Positions 1 through 10,045 of a DNA stretch of 64,000 bases are shown in pieces. The position numbers and the translations under genes were made by a program. Below the pieces are notes generated by a model. The model saw only the letters and a program-made list of their open reading frames with translations. It was not told the origin of the DNA and did not search any database. This stretch comes from JAJDOD01 sp039024895 (GTDB lineage: Bacteria > Pseudomonadota > Alphaproteobacteria > Rhodobacterales > Rhodobacteraceae), in assembly GCA_039024895.1 (NCBI GenBank), contig JBCCPJ010000001.1:62001-126000 (forward strand), in the 5' to 3' direction. Position 1 is the stretch's first letter; each line of letters starts with the position of its first letter.

Positions 1-384
1 GGCTAGGGTTCGACGTCCCGTCCTTTAGGTGATTGAGGCCGACGAAGTCGACGAAATAGTAGAAGAACTTAGGATGAACCTCCTTTTGAAACTCGACATA
101 ATACGCCGTGTCAATCACCCAAAACGGGCCATCGACCCATTCAACTCCCAGATTACCTTGGCCCTTTCGTCCAAGAATTGCAGTAGGACCGACGCTGAGA
201 CTCTCTTTGTGGGTACCTGTTGGACCGTTCGATCCGTAGACCACAACGTCACCATCCACACGATTTGATGTGGTGAGCGCCTTCCCGTAGCGCAGTGTGC
301 AAACCGTGTCCATTCGCACCAATGGCCATTGAAACTCAGTGTCCGGGGGAAACGTGTGGACTGTGCTTACGAGCGGTCGATTCA

Positions 385-385
<1 letters not shown>
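1..385 (-). CDS. hsdS: Type I restriction specificity subunit HsdS (partial, runs off the left edge)
   Basis: Translating the minus strand from an ATG at 385 gives an uninterrupted frame of about 128 codons to the window edge. The text reads like the first target-recognition domain of HsdS: YGKAL near residue 38, VYGSNGPTG near 56, GRKGQGNLG near 80, FFYYF near 114 and LNHLKDGTSNP near 123. HsdS chooses the DNA site for a type I restriction-modification complex. The ATG shares its A with the TGA stop of hsdM (TGATG), so the two are translationally coupled. The second recognition domain, and hsdR if present, lie outside the window. The family call follows from these motifs and from the hsdM context. 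The recognised DNA site cannot be predicted. Confidence 0.85.
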
Positions 386-1944
<1,559 letters not shown>

Positions 1945-2049
1945 ATCACCGTCCTCTCTGAATTTTCTGACTATGATGCCCGATTTTGTGCCTATTTTAC
2001 AAGGCGCAACGACCGGTTGTGGGGGGTATTGAGGGTGCATATCGAGCAC

Positions 2050-2355
2050 CCGATGTTAAGAATGTGAACTTTTTTCGAGTTAACATTGCACAGGCAAGCG
2101 GCTGCTGAAGGAGGCTTAGGGGCACTCCACTACTACCCCATTGGGTCCCTGCCTTCATTTTCGGAAGAGATTGAATCCATTAGTTCCGGAGAATCCATGG
2201 CAAGACTCGTGGCCGTGCCCCGCAGCCCACGTCGTAATACATGGAGAAAGCCTCGTCATCGGAGGTGCGTAACCAGAGGAGTCGTTGGAACCCCTTCGAA
2301 GTCAGCGTTAGAAACGGAGAGATAGCGCAATTGGGCTCGCCCAAAGAGAGGCTGA
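2050..2355. other. Divergent intergenic region between hsdM and the unknown gene
   Basis: About 300 bases without a supported gene. It separates the leftward hsd genes from the rightward gene at 2356, so it should carry promoters for both. I see no convincing -35/-10 pair, repeat or RNA. The short frames crossing it lack a ribosome binding site and coding character. Confidence 0.4.
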
Positions 2356-3195
2356 ATGACCGACTTTGACGAAAAAGACTACGAAGACTTCGTCTCAATA
2401 GCCTTTGCAGTTCAGTGCTTATTGGAGAACAAGAGCATTGAGCCAGATTTTGCAAAGCCAAATCAAAGGTTCAGCTTCCCGAACCAGTCTCCAATATTCG
2501 AAGCGCTGATCCGCGCCGCAATGGCTGGTGATATCGAGTGCCGGGGATGTTTCGCTGACGTCCGCCTAGACCTGCCTGCGCTTGAAGGAGACATCGAACA
2601 AGAAGACGTCGTTCAGTCCTGCTCTGCTTGGAGAGCGCGTGGTGACATCAGGTTGGGCTGCGGGCAAGAGGCCGAGTTCTCAATTATCCCGCCGGATGCT
2701 TGGTGGTACGAGGGTGCAATATGGGAACAATCTGCGCTTTGGATTGGAACGCAAGACAAGTTTGAGAACCGACGCAAAAATCTGAAGGTTGAAAGGACTG
2801 TCCCATCGCCCCCCGATCGACCCTACGATTTCGAACAGATCCTATGTTTCTTAGAAGTAAAGTTTCGCTTGTCTGAATTGAAGCGATGGGCGCGAGTAAG
2901 AAGCCGAGACGCCGACTACCTAAAACCTCTGAATGAGAGGGGTGCAGGTATGAAACCGACGGAGAACTACGCCGCGATCATCGCTCACCTCGAGGAACTT
3001 TTGAAGACCAGCGTGGAGTGGGTCTCATGGATGGATGTCTGGCACGACGTTCGTCACCTCTTTCGGAGACCCGAGGAAGATGAAAAGCGCGAGCAGCCAC
3101 ATAAGAAGATGGAGAAGTACCTCGCGAAGCACAAACCAGATCTACTCGAAAAAGTGCGCGATCGAATACAAAACGTAAGACGTCGCGCGCGTTGA
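2356..3195 (+). CDS. Protein of unknown function in the integrated element
   Basis: A 279-residue protein that I do not recognise. It starts with ATG shortly after AGAGAGG. The N-terminus is acidic (DEKDYEDF), the middle is rich in Trp (PPDAWWYEGAIW near residue 115), and the C-terminus is strongly charged and basic (KKMEKYLAKHKPD, RIQNVRRRAR). No signal peptide, membrane segment or catalytic motif is visible. It lies between hsdM, which diverges from it, and the primase gene, which reads the same way. Base composition around it is more AT-rich than in the core genome to the right, consistent with acquired cargo. It could be an accessory or defence gene of the element, but this is position-based inference only. 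Confidence 0.6.
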   Translation: MTDFDEKDYEDFVSIAFAVQCLLENKSIEPDFAKPNQRFSFPNQSPIFEALIRAAMAGDIECRGCFADVRLDLPALEGDIEQEDVVQSCSAWRARGDIRLGCGQEAEFSIIPPDAWWYEGAIWEQSALWIGTQDKFENRRKNLKVERTVPSPPDRPYDFEQILCFLEVKFRLSELKRWARVRSRDADYLKPLNERGAGMKPTENYAAIIAHLEELLKTSVEWVSWMDVWHDVRHLFRRPEEDEKREQPHKKMEKYLAKHKPDLLEKVRDRIQNVRRRAR

Positions 3196-3314
3196 CTTGA
3201 GGCACAGTACAAAATCGAAAGAACTGATTAATCCGTACTTAAGAAAAAATTTCGCAAGCATTTTCAGGTTGTTATGCCGCGTCCATGTTCAATTTCAACT
3301 CGAAGGAAATCAAC

Positions 3315-6300
3315 ATGGATACCAACCAAATCGCCTCGCCTACTACCACTGAGGCTTCTGAACCGTCCCTCCCGATCAAGAGCGTACATACGACTGAGAT
3401 TCTGAACGATGCAACGGTCTTCGGAGACCTCAGCTCTCCTGAGTCTCAAGCGGTGCTTTCCAGCGAACTCATCACCGGGTTCTCGCCGCGCGCACCAAAA
3501 GTTGCAGGCGACAAGTGGCTTCAGCGCCGCTTTCCCTTTGGCTCCTACTTGGAAGCACTGACGCAGCATCCTGTACAAAGCACGAAAGAAGGCTCTGCGT
3601 TCTTTCCGAATGAAACGGAGCTCACCGGTCGCGCCATCACTGTGAACGGAGAAAAACAGCTCTACACACATCGGGCAAAGGCTAAGGCTAAGTCAGTTAC
3701 AGCATTCGTCATCGACATTGATGGGACGGATCACATCGATCGAGTTCGCGATCGATTGATCGAACTTGGGCTGTTTGGCATCCTTTACACTACTCACAGC
3801 CACGCAAAGAAGGTTTCGCCTAACGGCGACTACTTCCGTGTGATCGTACCGATGGATCGCCCGTTCCTTGTGAGCGAATTCGGCGGAACTGTGCAACAAG
3901 CCTCCAAGAACTGGACTGCCCGCTACGCGGGCTTTGCGAAGCACTTGGGGATTGAAGAATTGGACCTCAGTGCGGCCAAGTTCGTTCAGATGATGTACCT
4001 TCCTCGCCGTGCGACAGAGAACGCTCAGTTCAAGCACTACGTTGTTGCGGGCCGAGCACTTACAATTCCGGAAATGCCGATCGCGCATGACTTGCCGGAA
4101 TTCAAGCATCGTGGATTTCGCGAACAAGTGTCTGGCCGCGTAGCGGCAGCAACCAGCCAGCGCGCGATACTTGCAGACGGCTTCGACGTGCGCGAGTGGT
4201 TTAACGACTGCGGCAGTGCGTTTGATCTGGAGCTCTTCCTCGAAATGATCGGATGGGACATTCGTAACCCTGCTGCCGGTGATGGCATGACCATCATGTG
4301 TCCCAACCACCTCGAACACTCTGAACCTGATGATGGTACAGATTCCGGTGGCTGGTGCTGCGCAACTGACGGTGAGAAACCGTTCGTCATGTTCTGCCAC
4401 CATGCACATTGCGCCGAACTTCGAACGTGGGATTTCATTCGTCTTCTGGAGGACCGTTTGGCTGATGGCGACGCGGCTCTTCCTGACGAATTCTCCAGTC
4501 TCTCGGAAATGCTTTGTGATGAGTTGTTTTACCCCGAAATCGGTGGCGAATGCTTGGAAGTTCACCCTAGCCAGTACGGTGCAAAGCCGACGGTTGAGAT
4601 CGGGTATTTGAGCACTCCGAAGAAAGTCGAGGATGCCTTCCAAGCCCTTGTAGACGACCAGAATGCAGGTGATCGGGAATTCGCTGCTGTGTTTGCAGGC
4701 ATTGCAAAAGCTGGGAACAAAGCCGGAGCAGTCAAGCGCTTGAACGAGCTGCTGACCAAAGACGGGCGTTACAATAACCGTGAGGTCGCGAGCCTCAAGT
4801 CGCAAGCTAAGACCATTCTTTCGGACATGAAGGCCGAAACCGCTGCGCTTGAAAAAGAACGCATCCAAAAAGAAGCAATGGACGCGTTGTCCATGGAGGA
4901 TGACGCATCGCATCCCTCGTGGGACATTGCAGCCTCGTTGGGAGATACGATGCAGGAAGCGATTGCCACTCTGAACAAGCGTTGGCGCGTTGTCAGTGTT
5001 GGTGGGAAGGTGCGCCTTGTTCGCGTGCCTGACCCAACCAAACTGCTCTCACAGAGCGTTGCAATCGAGTCGATGTCGAAGCCTGATTTCGAGATGTATC
5101 ACGCAGACCGTTGCATCCTTGTAGAAGACAAGTGGGTGAACCCTGCCAAGGTTTTTGTGAACATTGCCCAACGCTTCTCCGCAATTGAGTTCAATCCGCC
5201 CCCCTTGGTAGTGGGCGAAAATGCATACAACCTTTACCGCGGTCGCCAATTAAAGCAGCGAAAAGGGGATTGCCTGACGCTCAAGAAATTCATCCGTCAC
5301 ACCGTTTGTCGTGATCGAGAGGACCTGTTCCGTTTCGTGTGGCTCTACCTTGCCCATCTTGTTCAGCGTCCGGGAGAGAAAGCCCACACGGCAATTGTCC
5401 TGCGCGGTCTCGGCGGGTGCGGCAAGAGCACTTTCGGGATGTTATTGGAGCGTTTGGTCGCCCCATACAGCCTGACGATCGCCGAGGAAGAGCACGTCAC
5501 CGGTCGTTTCGCGGGTCAACATCTTTGCACCGCGCTCGTGGCAGTTTGTACCGAGGCGTTGTTTGCCGGAGATCCGAAGATCAATGGCAAGATCAAGAGC
5601 CTTGTAACGTCGGACACGATTATGGTTGAGCCCAAGGGTCTTCCGGTCGTTGTGATGCCATCATTCACGCGCTTCTTTTTCGACAGCAACAATGAACGTG
5701 TCGTCCCGATCGACGGAAACGGCTCTGAACGTCGCTACTTGGTGATGGAGATTAACGATAGCCACAAAGACGATCACACCTACTTCGACGAAGTCTACGA
5801 GCAATTGAATGGCGACGGTGTCGAGGCGTTGTTGTGGGAACTTGAGAACTACGTCCCCAGCGACGACGGTTTGTCTTGGGGCGATCTTCGCACTGCACCT
5901 GACACTCCCGAACGTCGCAAGATGCGCTGGCATTCCATGCGTCCGGTTGAACGGGCGATCATTCGCATGATCGAAGACGGCTCTGTGACCATGAAAACCG
6001 AAAGCGGCCAAACGTTTCGCTATTCGTTCGAAGTGGGTAAGCCTATTCGTCTCCCGCAATCGGAACTGCGTCGTTTTCTCGGGCCGTCCATGAACCGCTT
6101 TGAGGCAAAGGACGGTGACATCGGCACGATGATGAACGAGTTGTTGGGTGAAACGATCACCGCCAATGACGGAACCGAGCACGTCACCGTGAAGATGCCA
6201 CGTGGTGTCATCGAGTGCGAAGAGTTTGTACCGGGTCAGGACGCAGCAGGTGACGAATGGGAGCCGGTCAAGCGCTCCAAGGTCCGTTGTTTCGAGTTTC

Positions 6301-6368
6301 CCCCGGTAGAGGTGCTGCAAGCATGCCTCAAGGAACGCTACCAGCGGGTTGGTGTCGACGATGGATGA
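3315..6368 (+). CDS. Primase-helicase (AEP-like N-terminus, D5/DUF5906-like ATPase)
   Basis: A 1017-residue replication protein of the kind used by phage satellites and integrative elements. The N-terminal part has a DID motif (residues 134-136 in VIDIDGTD) and TTHSH about 35 residues later, as in archaeo-eukaryotic-type primases. A Cys/His cluster follows at about 329-375 (CPNH, CHHAHC), likely zinc-binding. The C-terminal half holds a Walker A motif GLGGCGKST around residue 704, typical of SF3/D5-like helicases that open DNA for priming. An upstream ATG at 3285 exists, but the ATG at 3315 follows AAGGAA at good spacing and is preferred. The end overlaps the excisionase-like gene by 8 bases. 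Function in replication of the excised element is inferred from the domains. Confidence 0.85.
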   Translation: MDTNQIASPTTTEASEPSLPIKSVHTTEILNDATVFGDLSSPESQAVLSSELITGFSPRAPKVAGDKWLQRRFPFGSYLEALTQHPVQSTKEGSAFFPNETELTGRAITVNGEKQLYTHRAKAKAKSVTAFVIDIDGTDHIDRVRDRLIELGLFGILYTTHSHAKKVSPNGDYFRVIVPMDRPFLVSEFGGTVQQASKNWTARYAGFAKHLGIEELDLSAAKFVQMMYLPRRATENAQFKHYVVAGRALTIPEMPIAHDLPEFKHRGFREQVSGRVAAATSQRAILADGFDVREWFNDCGSAFDLELFLEMIGWDIRNPAAGDGMTIMCPNHLEHSEPDDGTDSGGWCCATDGEKPFVMFCHHAHCAELRTWDFIRLLEDRLADGDAALPDEFSSLSEMLCDELFYPEIGGECLEVHPSQYGAKPTVEIGYLSTPKKVEDAFQALVDDQNAGDREFAAVFAGIAKAGNKAGAVKRLNELLTKDGRYNNREVASLKSQAKTILSDMKAETAALEKERIQKEAMDALSMEDDASHPSWDIAASLGDTMQEAIATLNKRWRVVSVGGKVRLVRVPDPTKLLSQSVAIESMSKPDFEMYHADRCILVEDKWVNPAKVFVNIAQRFSAIEFNPPPLVVGENAYNLYRGRQLKQRKGDCLTLKKFIRHTVCRDREDLFRFVWLYLAHLVQRPGEKAHTAIVLRGLGGCGKSTFGMLLERLVAPYSLTIAEEEHVTGRFAGQHLCTALVAVCTEALFAGDPKINGKIKSLVTSDTIMVEPKGLPVVVMPSFTRFFFDSNNERVVPIDGNGSERRYLVMEINDSHKDDHTYFDEVYEQLNGDGVEALLWELENYVPSDDGLSWGDLRTAPDTPERRKMRWHSMRPVERAIIRMIEDGSVTMKTESGQTFRYSFEVGKPIRLPQSELRRFLGPSMNRFEAKDGDIGTMMNELLGETITANDGTEHVTVKMPRGVIECEEFVPGQDAAGDEWEPVKRSKVRCFEFPPVEVLQACLKERYQRVGVDDG

Positions 6369-6699
6369 GCAAGAACTGCGCCCTGACGGGCGCGAGTCGA
6401 CATCTGACAAGATCAAGCTGTTGACGATCGAAGAAGCTGCACAAAGCATTCATGCTACGGTGCGCCCCAGCACAATCCGCTCAGCGATCCACAGTGGCGA
6501 ACTTGCAGCGGTAAAACTCGGACGCCGCTATTACTTGAACGAAACTGAGATCGAACGGTACATTTCATGCCTCGCAAACGTAAACCAGCCCGCCTCTACC
6601 AACGTAAAGATGACGGCGCATGGCTTATCATCGACTGCGGCAAGCAAATCCGGACTGGGTTTGGTGACGGATTTCATGAGCAAGCAGAAGAAGCACTGA
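6361..6699 (+). CDS. Excisionase-like helix-turn-helix protein
   Basis: A 112-residue protein with a MerR/excisionase-type winged helix at about residues 18-68: LLTIEEAAQ, a helix with STIRSAIHSGEL, then VKLGRRYYLNETEIERYI. Such proteins bind next to attachment sites to favour excision, or regulate the integrase. The ATG at 6361 overlaps the primase stop by 8 bases. A TTG at 6349 would give four more residues. The last 44 codons lie inside the start of the integrase gene in another frame, so the two are translated from overlapping DNA. Order primase, xis-like, int is consistent with one rightward operon ending at the tRNA. Confidence 0.8.
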   Translation: MDEQELRPDGRESTSDKIKLLTIEEAAQSIHATVRPSTIRSAIHSGELAAVKLGRRYYLNETEIERYISCLANVNQPASTNVKMTAHGLSSTAASKSGLGLVTDFMSKQKKH

Positions 6700-7586
6700 G
6701 CCGTTACATTCGCCAGAAGTCTTCGACCGAGATCACAACAGTTGACCCCAGTCGGTTTTCGGTTGGCGAAGCACTGGTTCGTTACGGTGAAGCCAAAGCT
6801 GGCTTGGTCAAAGACCCCGAGCGGCTCCTTTATACTATCAAAGCGCTGGCACCCTACTGGGCAGACAAGATGGTCTCTGAAGTCGATGAGGAAACCTGCA
6901 AAGGCTACGTCAAGTGGCGCAAAAAGTCCGCTTGGACCATGCGCCTCGAGATGAATACGCTCAACGCGGCGCTGAAACATGCCGCCGCGAAGCGCCGCAT
7001 CCCCTATTCGCCCGAGGTTGTGCTTCCACCCAAAGGGGTCGCAAAGGATCGCTGGCTCACGCAAGAGGAGGCTGGGTCTCTCGTGGAGCATTCTGCGCCT
7101 CACGTACGCCGCTTCATCCGAATCGCGTTGGCCACCGGTCGTCGCAAGGGTGCAATCCTTGGTTTGAAATGGGTGCCGTCGCTCCATGGCGGATGGGTCG
7201 ATTTGGAGCGCGGGGTCATCCACTTCCTTGGCAAAGCCGAAGAGGAGACCAAGAAGAAAAAGGGGATCGTTCGCATCCCAAGCAAGCTGCTCGCAGAGAT
7301 GCGGACTTGGGAGCAGGATGGACCAAACGTGATTTCATACGAAGGGCGACCGGTCGCGAACATCAAGACCGCTTTCAATCAGGCGGTGCTCCGCGCTGGG
7401 CTTGAAGATGTTACCCCACACACGCTGAAGCACACCGCTGTAACTTGGGCCTTCATCGAGGGGATGTCTCTTGAAATGGCTACTGACTACTTCGCCACCT
7501 CACGAGAAACGCTTGAAGACGTCTATCGGTCTTACAGCCCTGATGCTCAGAAGGATGCCGCTGACATCATGGACCGGACGTTTTGA
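6567..7586 (+). CDS. Tyrosine recombinase (integrase) of the tRNA-Pro element
   Basis: A 339-residue site-specific recombinase. The N-terminal arm-binding and core-binding parts occupy about residues 1-155 and the catalytic domain follows. Catalytic Arg I is R193 in TGRRKG. The second box reads HTLKH at 285-289, so the usual HxxR Arg is a Lys (K288). The likely nucleophile is Y320 in VYRSY, or Y323 close by. The gene points at the 3' end of tRNA-Pro, 154 bases away, the standard arrangement for an element integrated there. Its 5' 133 bases overlap the excisionase-like gene. The Lys replacement may be natural for this subfamily rather than inactivating, since the frame is intact throughout. 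Confidence 0.9.
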   Translation: MPRKRKPARLYQRKDDGAWLIIDCGKQIRTGFGDGFHEQAEEALSRYIRQKSSTEITTVDPSRFSVGEALVRYGEAKAGLVKDPERLLYTIKALAPYWADKMVSEVDEETCKGYVKWRKKSAWTMRLEMNTLNAALKHAAAKRRIPYSPEVVLPPKGVAKDRWLTQEEAGSLVEHSAPHVRRFIRIALATGRRKGAILGLKWVPSLHGGWVDLERGVIHFLGKAEEETKKKKGIVRIPSKLLAEMRTWEQDGPNVISYEGRPVANIKTAFNQAVLRAGLEDVTPHTLKHTAVTWAFIEGMSLEMATDYFATSRETLEDVYRSYSPDAQKDAADIMDRTF

Positions 7587-7645
7587 GGCAATCCAGCGAG
7601 CCCCGAGAATCCTTAGCGTGACAGTCCAATAGCCGATGTCGATGG

Positions 7646-7692
7646 AACGTTTGCCGTACAAACACTCCTTGAAACGTTGCGGATAACGTTGC
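7646..7692. repeat. AACGTT(T)GC repeats between integrase and tRNA
   Basis: AACGTTTGC at 7646-7654, AACGTTGC at 7673-7680 and AACGTTGC at 7685-7692. The last two start 12 bases apart on the same strand. Short direct repeats beside an attachment site are what integrase arm-binding or excisionase sites look like, so this is a candidate arm-type array. The assignment is inference from position and repetition. Confidence 0.4.
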
Positions 7693-7713
7693 AGCGAGAT
7701 CGCTCAAAAACAA

Positions 7714-7733
7714 AAGGCCCCGTCAGGGGCCTT
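7714..7733 (-). terminator. Rho-independent terminator of tRNA-Pro, possibly bidirectional
   Basis: Perfect 8-bp stem AAGGCCCC (7714-7721) with GGGGCCTT (7726-7733) and loop GTCA. Reading leftward from the tRNA it is followed by TTTTGTTTTTG, a strong terminator tail. Reading rightward it is followed by GTTTTATT, so it could also stop transcripts from the integrase. Confidence 0.85.
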
Positions 7734-7740
7734 GTTTTAT

Positions 7741-7785
7741 TGGTCGGAGTGGCGAGATTCGAACTCACGACCCCTGCCTCCCGAA
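7741..7785. other. Presumed attachment site within the tRNA-Pro 3' half
   Basis: Elements that encode a tyrosine recombinase beside a tRNA usually recombine within the tRNA 3' half and leave it intact. The same would hold here. No second copy of this segment is visible to the left within the window, so the other junction should be beyond the left edge. The exact crossover bases cannot be defined from one copy. Confidence 0.35.
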
Positions 7786-7817
7786 GACAGTGCTCTACCA
7801 GGCTGAGCTACACTCCG
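7741..7817 (-). tRNA. tRNA-Pro(CGG)
   Basis: The minus strand folds as a 77-base tRNA: acceptor CGGAGTG pairs with CACTCCG, D-arm AGCTCAGCCTGGTAGAGC, anticodon stem CTGTC/GGCAG with loop TTCGGGA giving anticodon CGG, T-arm with GTTCGAATC, and encoded ACCA 3' end. Anticodon CGG reads the proline codon CCG. Its 3' end faces the integrase gene, making it the likely integration site of the element to the left. Confidence 0.97.
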
Positions 7818-7830
7818 ACAGCGCGCACGC

Positions 7831-8848
7831 CTATTGGTCTTCGCTTTGTTTTGCAAGTGCTTCGTGACCCGGCAGTACTCGATTTTCTCTCGCCCTAAGC
7901 ATCGCACCAATGTTGGGAGAGGAAGCAGACCCAGCGCGCGTTCGTGTTCGCAGCACGGGCGTGTTGTCGGAACGACCACCAAAGCTCTCTCGGATCACAA
8001 CATAAAGCCCGGCAAAGATAATTATACCTGCGCCAAAGCCCGTGGCTTGGTCCGGCGTCTCATTGAAGAAAAGGTACCCATATCCGGCACCCCAGATGAT
8101 CTGACTATATTGCATCGGCGCGACAATCGCCGCGTCGGCGTAGCGATAGGCCGCAATGATGCAAAGGCCCGCGCAGAACCCAAGGCTAGACATGACCGCC
8201 AGCAGACCAAGATGCGTGACTGGCATCGGCTCGTATACGAATGCCAAAAGGCTCGCCATGAGAATGAAATTCGCCATCATGGGATAGAGCATCAGGACTG
8301 CGCTCCGCTCTGCGCGCCCAATCTTGCGCGTCACCACAGAAACAACCGCGCTGCCGACCGCTGCTGTTAGTCCGGCGATATGCCCAAGCGTCAGAGCCTC
8401 TGCTCCGGGACGCAAGACGACCATGACGCCCACAAGCCCGATAACGACCGCTGCCCAGCGGTGCACCCCCACCTTTTCCCCAAGGATAGGGATGGAAAGT
8501 ACCGTAATCAGAAGGGGTGCGGCAAAAATAAACGCGTAGACCTGAGCCAAAGGCAAAACCGAAAACGCGTAGAAGGCCGATGTACCCGCGATGACGCCAG
8601 CAAGGGTGCGCGCCAAGACCCACTTTGGGTTGGCTGGTCGGAGCGTGCCTTGCGATTTGTCACTCATCAACATGAGCGTCGCGAAGGGAAAACTCAGCAG
8701 CACGCTGAAAAACAGGATCTGGAACGGCATGTAGTCCGCCCCAAGAAACTTGATGATGACGTCATGGGTCGAAAAGGCCGCAAACCAAATCAGAGCGAAA
8801 ACGACGCCCTTAAGTCGGGTTGAGCGCGCTTCCGTCAGAGGCTGGCAT
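7831..8848 (-). CDS. EamA/DMT-family transporter with an apparent N-terminal frameshift
   Basis: An inner-membrane transporter of the drug/metabolite superfamily, built from two EamA halves with about ten hydrophobic segments. The intact frame from ATG 8730 gives 299 residues but begins after the first membrane helix. Upstream in that same frame the DNA still encodes a good first helix (GVVFALIWFAAF), with no ATG, GTG or TTG. In the next frame an ATG at 8848, inside the end of leuB, runs 12 codons and stops at a TAA formed by ACTTAAGGG at 8814-8807. Removing one T there joins both into a normal 338-residue protein. Either a frameshift mutation or a sequence error is likely; the short form may be inactive. 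Substrate unknown. Confidence 0.8.
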
Positions 8849-9941
8849 CCAGTTTTGCAAGGACGGCATCACCCATCTCTGCCGTTGATACAGGCGCCAC
8901 GCCCTGTTGCCCAAGCAAATCCGCCGTCCGAAGACCGTCGGCAAGAACGGCATTCACCGCCGTCTCAAGCCGAGCGGCTTCGTCGCCTTGGTCGAAACTG
9001 TATCGCAATGCCATTGCAAAGCTCAGGATGCAGGCAATCGGGTTCGCTTTGCCCTGCCCAGCAATATCGGGCGCCGATCCGTGTACCGGCTCGTAAAGTG
9101 CCTTTGGTCGCCCGCTCGCCATTGGCGCGCCAAGGGAGGCAGATGGCAGCATTCCAAGGGACCCTGTCAGCATAGCCGCCAGATCGGAGAGCAGATCGCC
9201 GAAAAGATTGTCGGTGACAATGACATCGAACTGTTTCGGCCAACGGGTCAGCTGCATTGCCCCGGCGTCGGCATACATATGGGACAATTCGACATCTGAA
9301 TACTCGGCGGCGTGGACCTCTGTCACGACGTCACGCCACAGTACGCCCGACTCCATAACATTGGCTTTCTCCATCGAGCAGACCCGGTTGTCGCGTCGGC
9401 GGGCCAGTTCAAATGCCGAGCGGGCAACGCGGGCAATCTCACTCTCGGTGTAACGCTGGGTGTTGATCCCAACGCGCTCATTGCCCTCTTTGATAATACC
9501 GCGCGGCTCGCCGAAATAAACGCCACTCGTCAACTCGCGAACGATCATGATGTCTAGACCACCAACCACATCCGGTTTTAACGACGAGAAGTCAGCCAAG
9601 GCGTCAAAGCACTGGGCGGGGCGCAAATTGGCATACAGGTCCATCTCCTTACGGAGGCGCAACAACCCACGTTCGGGCTTCAGGTCAAAATCCAGAACGT
9701 CATATTGCGGCCCTCCGACGGCACCCAAGAGAACGGCGTCAACATCTTGCGCCTTCTCCATGGTGCTATCGGCCAAAGGTACACCATGCGCGTCATAGGC
9801 CGCGCCACCCACCAAATCCTCTGCCACATCGAACGCCATTCCGCGCTTGGCACCGTACCACTCAATGACCTTGCGCACTTCCGTCATAACCTCAGGGCCG
9901 ATCCCGTCGCCGGGCAGGATAAGAAGCGTTGCAGTGCTCAT
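8835..9941 (-). CDS. leuB: 3-isopropylmalate dehydrogenase
   Basis: It oxidises and decarboxylates 3-isopropylmalate with NAD+ in leucine biosynthesis, in the cytoplasm. The 368-residue protein has the family length, the N-terminal LPGDGIGPEV, the substrate and metal segment VTDNLFGDLLSDLAAML, and the NAD-binding EPVHGSAPDIAGQGKANP. The start is the ATG at 9941, 6 bases after GGAGAG; the earlier in-frame ATG at 9965 lacks this. Its end overlaps the presumed true start of the EamA gene by 14 bases. leuD and leuC lie 2 kb upstream on the same strand, separated by two other genes. Confidence 0.97.
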   Translation of the reverse strand: MSTATLLILPGDGIGPEVMTEVRKVIEWYGAKRGMAFDVAEDLVGGAAYDAHGVPLADSTMEKAQDVDAVLLGAVGGPQYDVLDFDLKPERGLLRLRKEMDLYANLRPAQCFDALADFSSLKPDVVGGLDIMIVRELTSGVYFGEPRGIIKEGNERVGINTQRYTESEIARVARSAFELARRRDNRVCSMEKANVMESGVLWRDVVTEVHAAEYSDVELSHMYADAGAMQLTRWPKQFDVIVTDNLFGDLLSDLAAMLTGSLGMLPSASLGAPMASGRPKALYEPVHGSAPDIAGQGKANPIACILSFAMALRYSFDQGDEAARLETAVNAVLADGLRTADLLGQQGVAPVSTAEMGDAVLAKLDASL

Positions 9942-10045
9942 GAATACTCTCCGAGGTTCTTTCACGCCGCGTAGCGCGCCCGGCGGGGACCGTCAAGCAA
10001 CCGAGACGAACAGCTTCGATCACTTTCCAATTTAGCCGTGGAACC

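Noticed and set aside
3693..4913. A 406-codon minus-strand frame opposite the primase
   Set aside because: It is the complement of the primase, which has clear motifs; the antisense text has none.
7677..7898. A 73-codon frame over the tRNA (ARFELTTPASRRQ)
   Set aside because: This phrase is the usual false translation of a tRNA gene.
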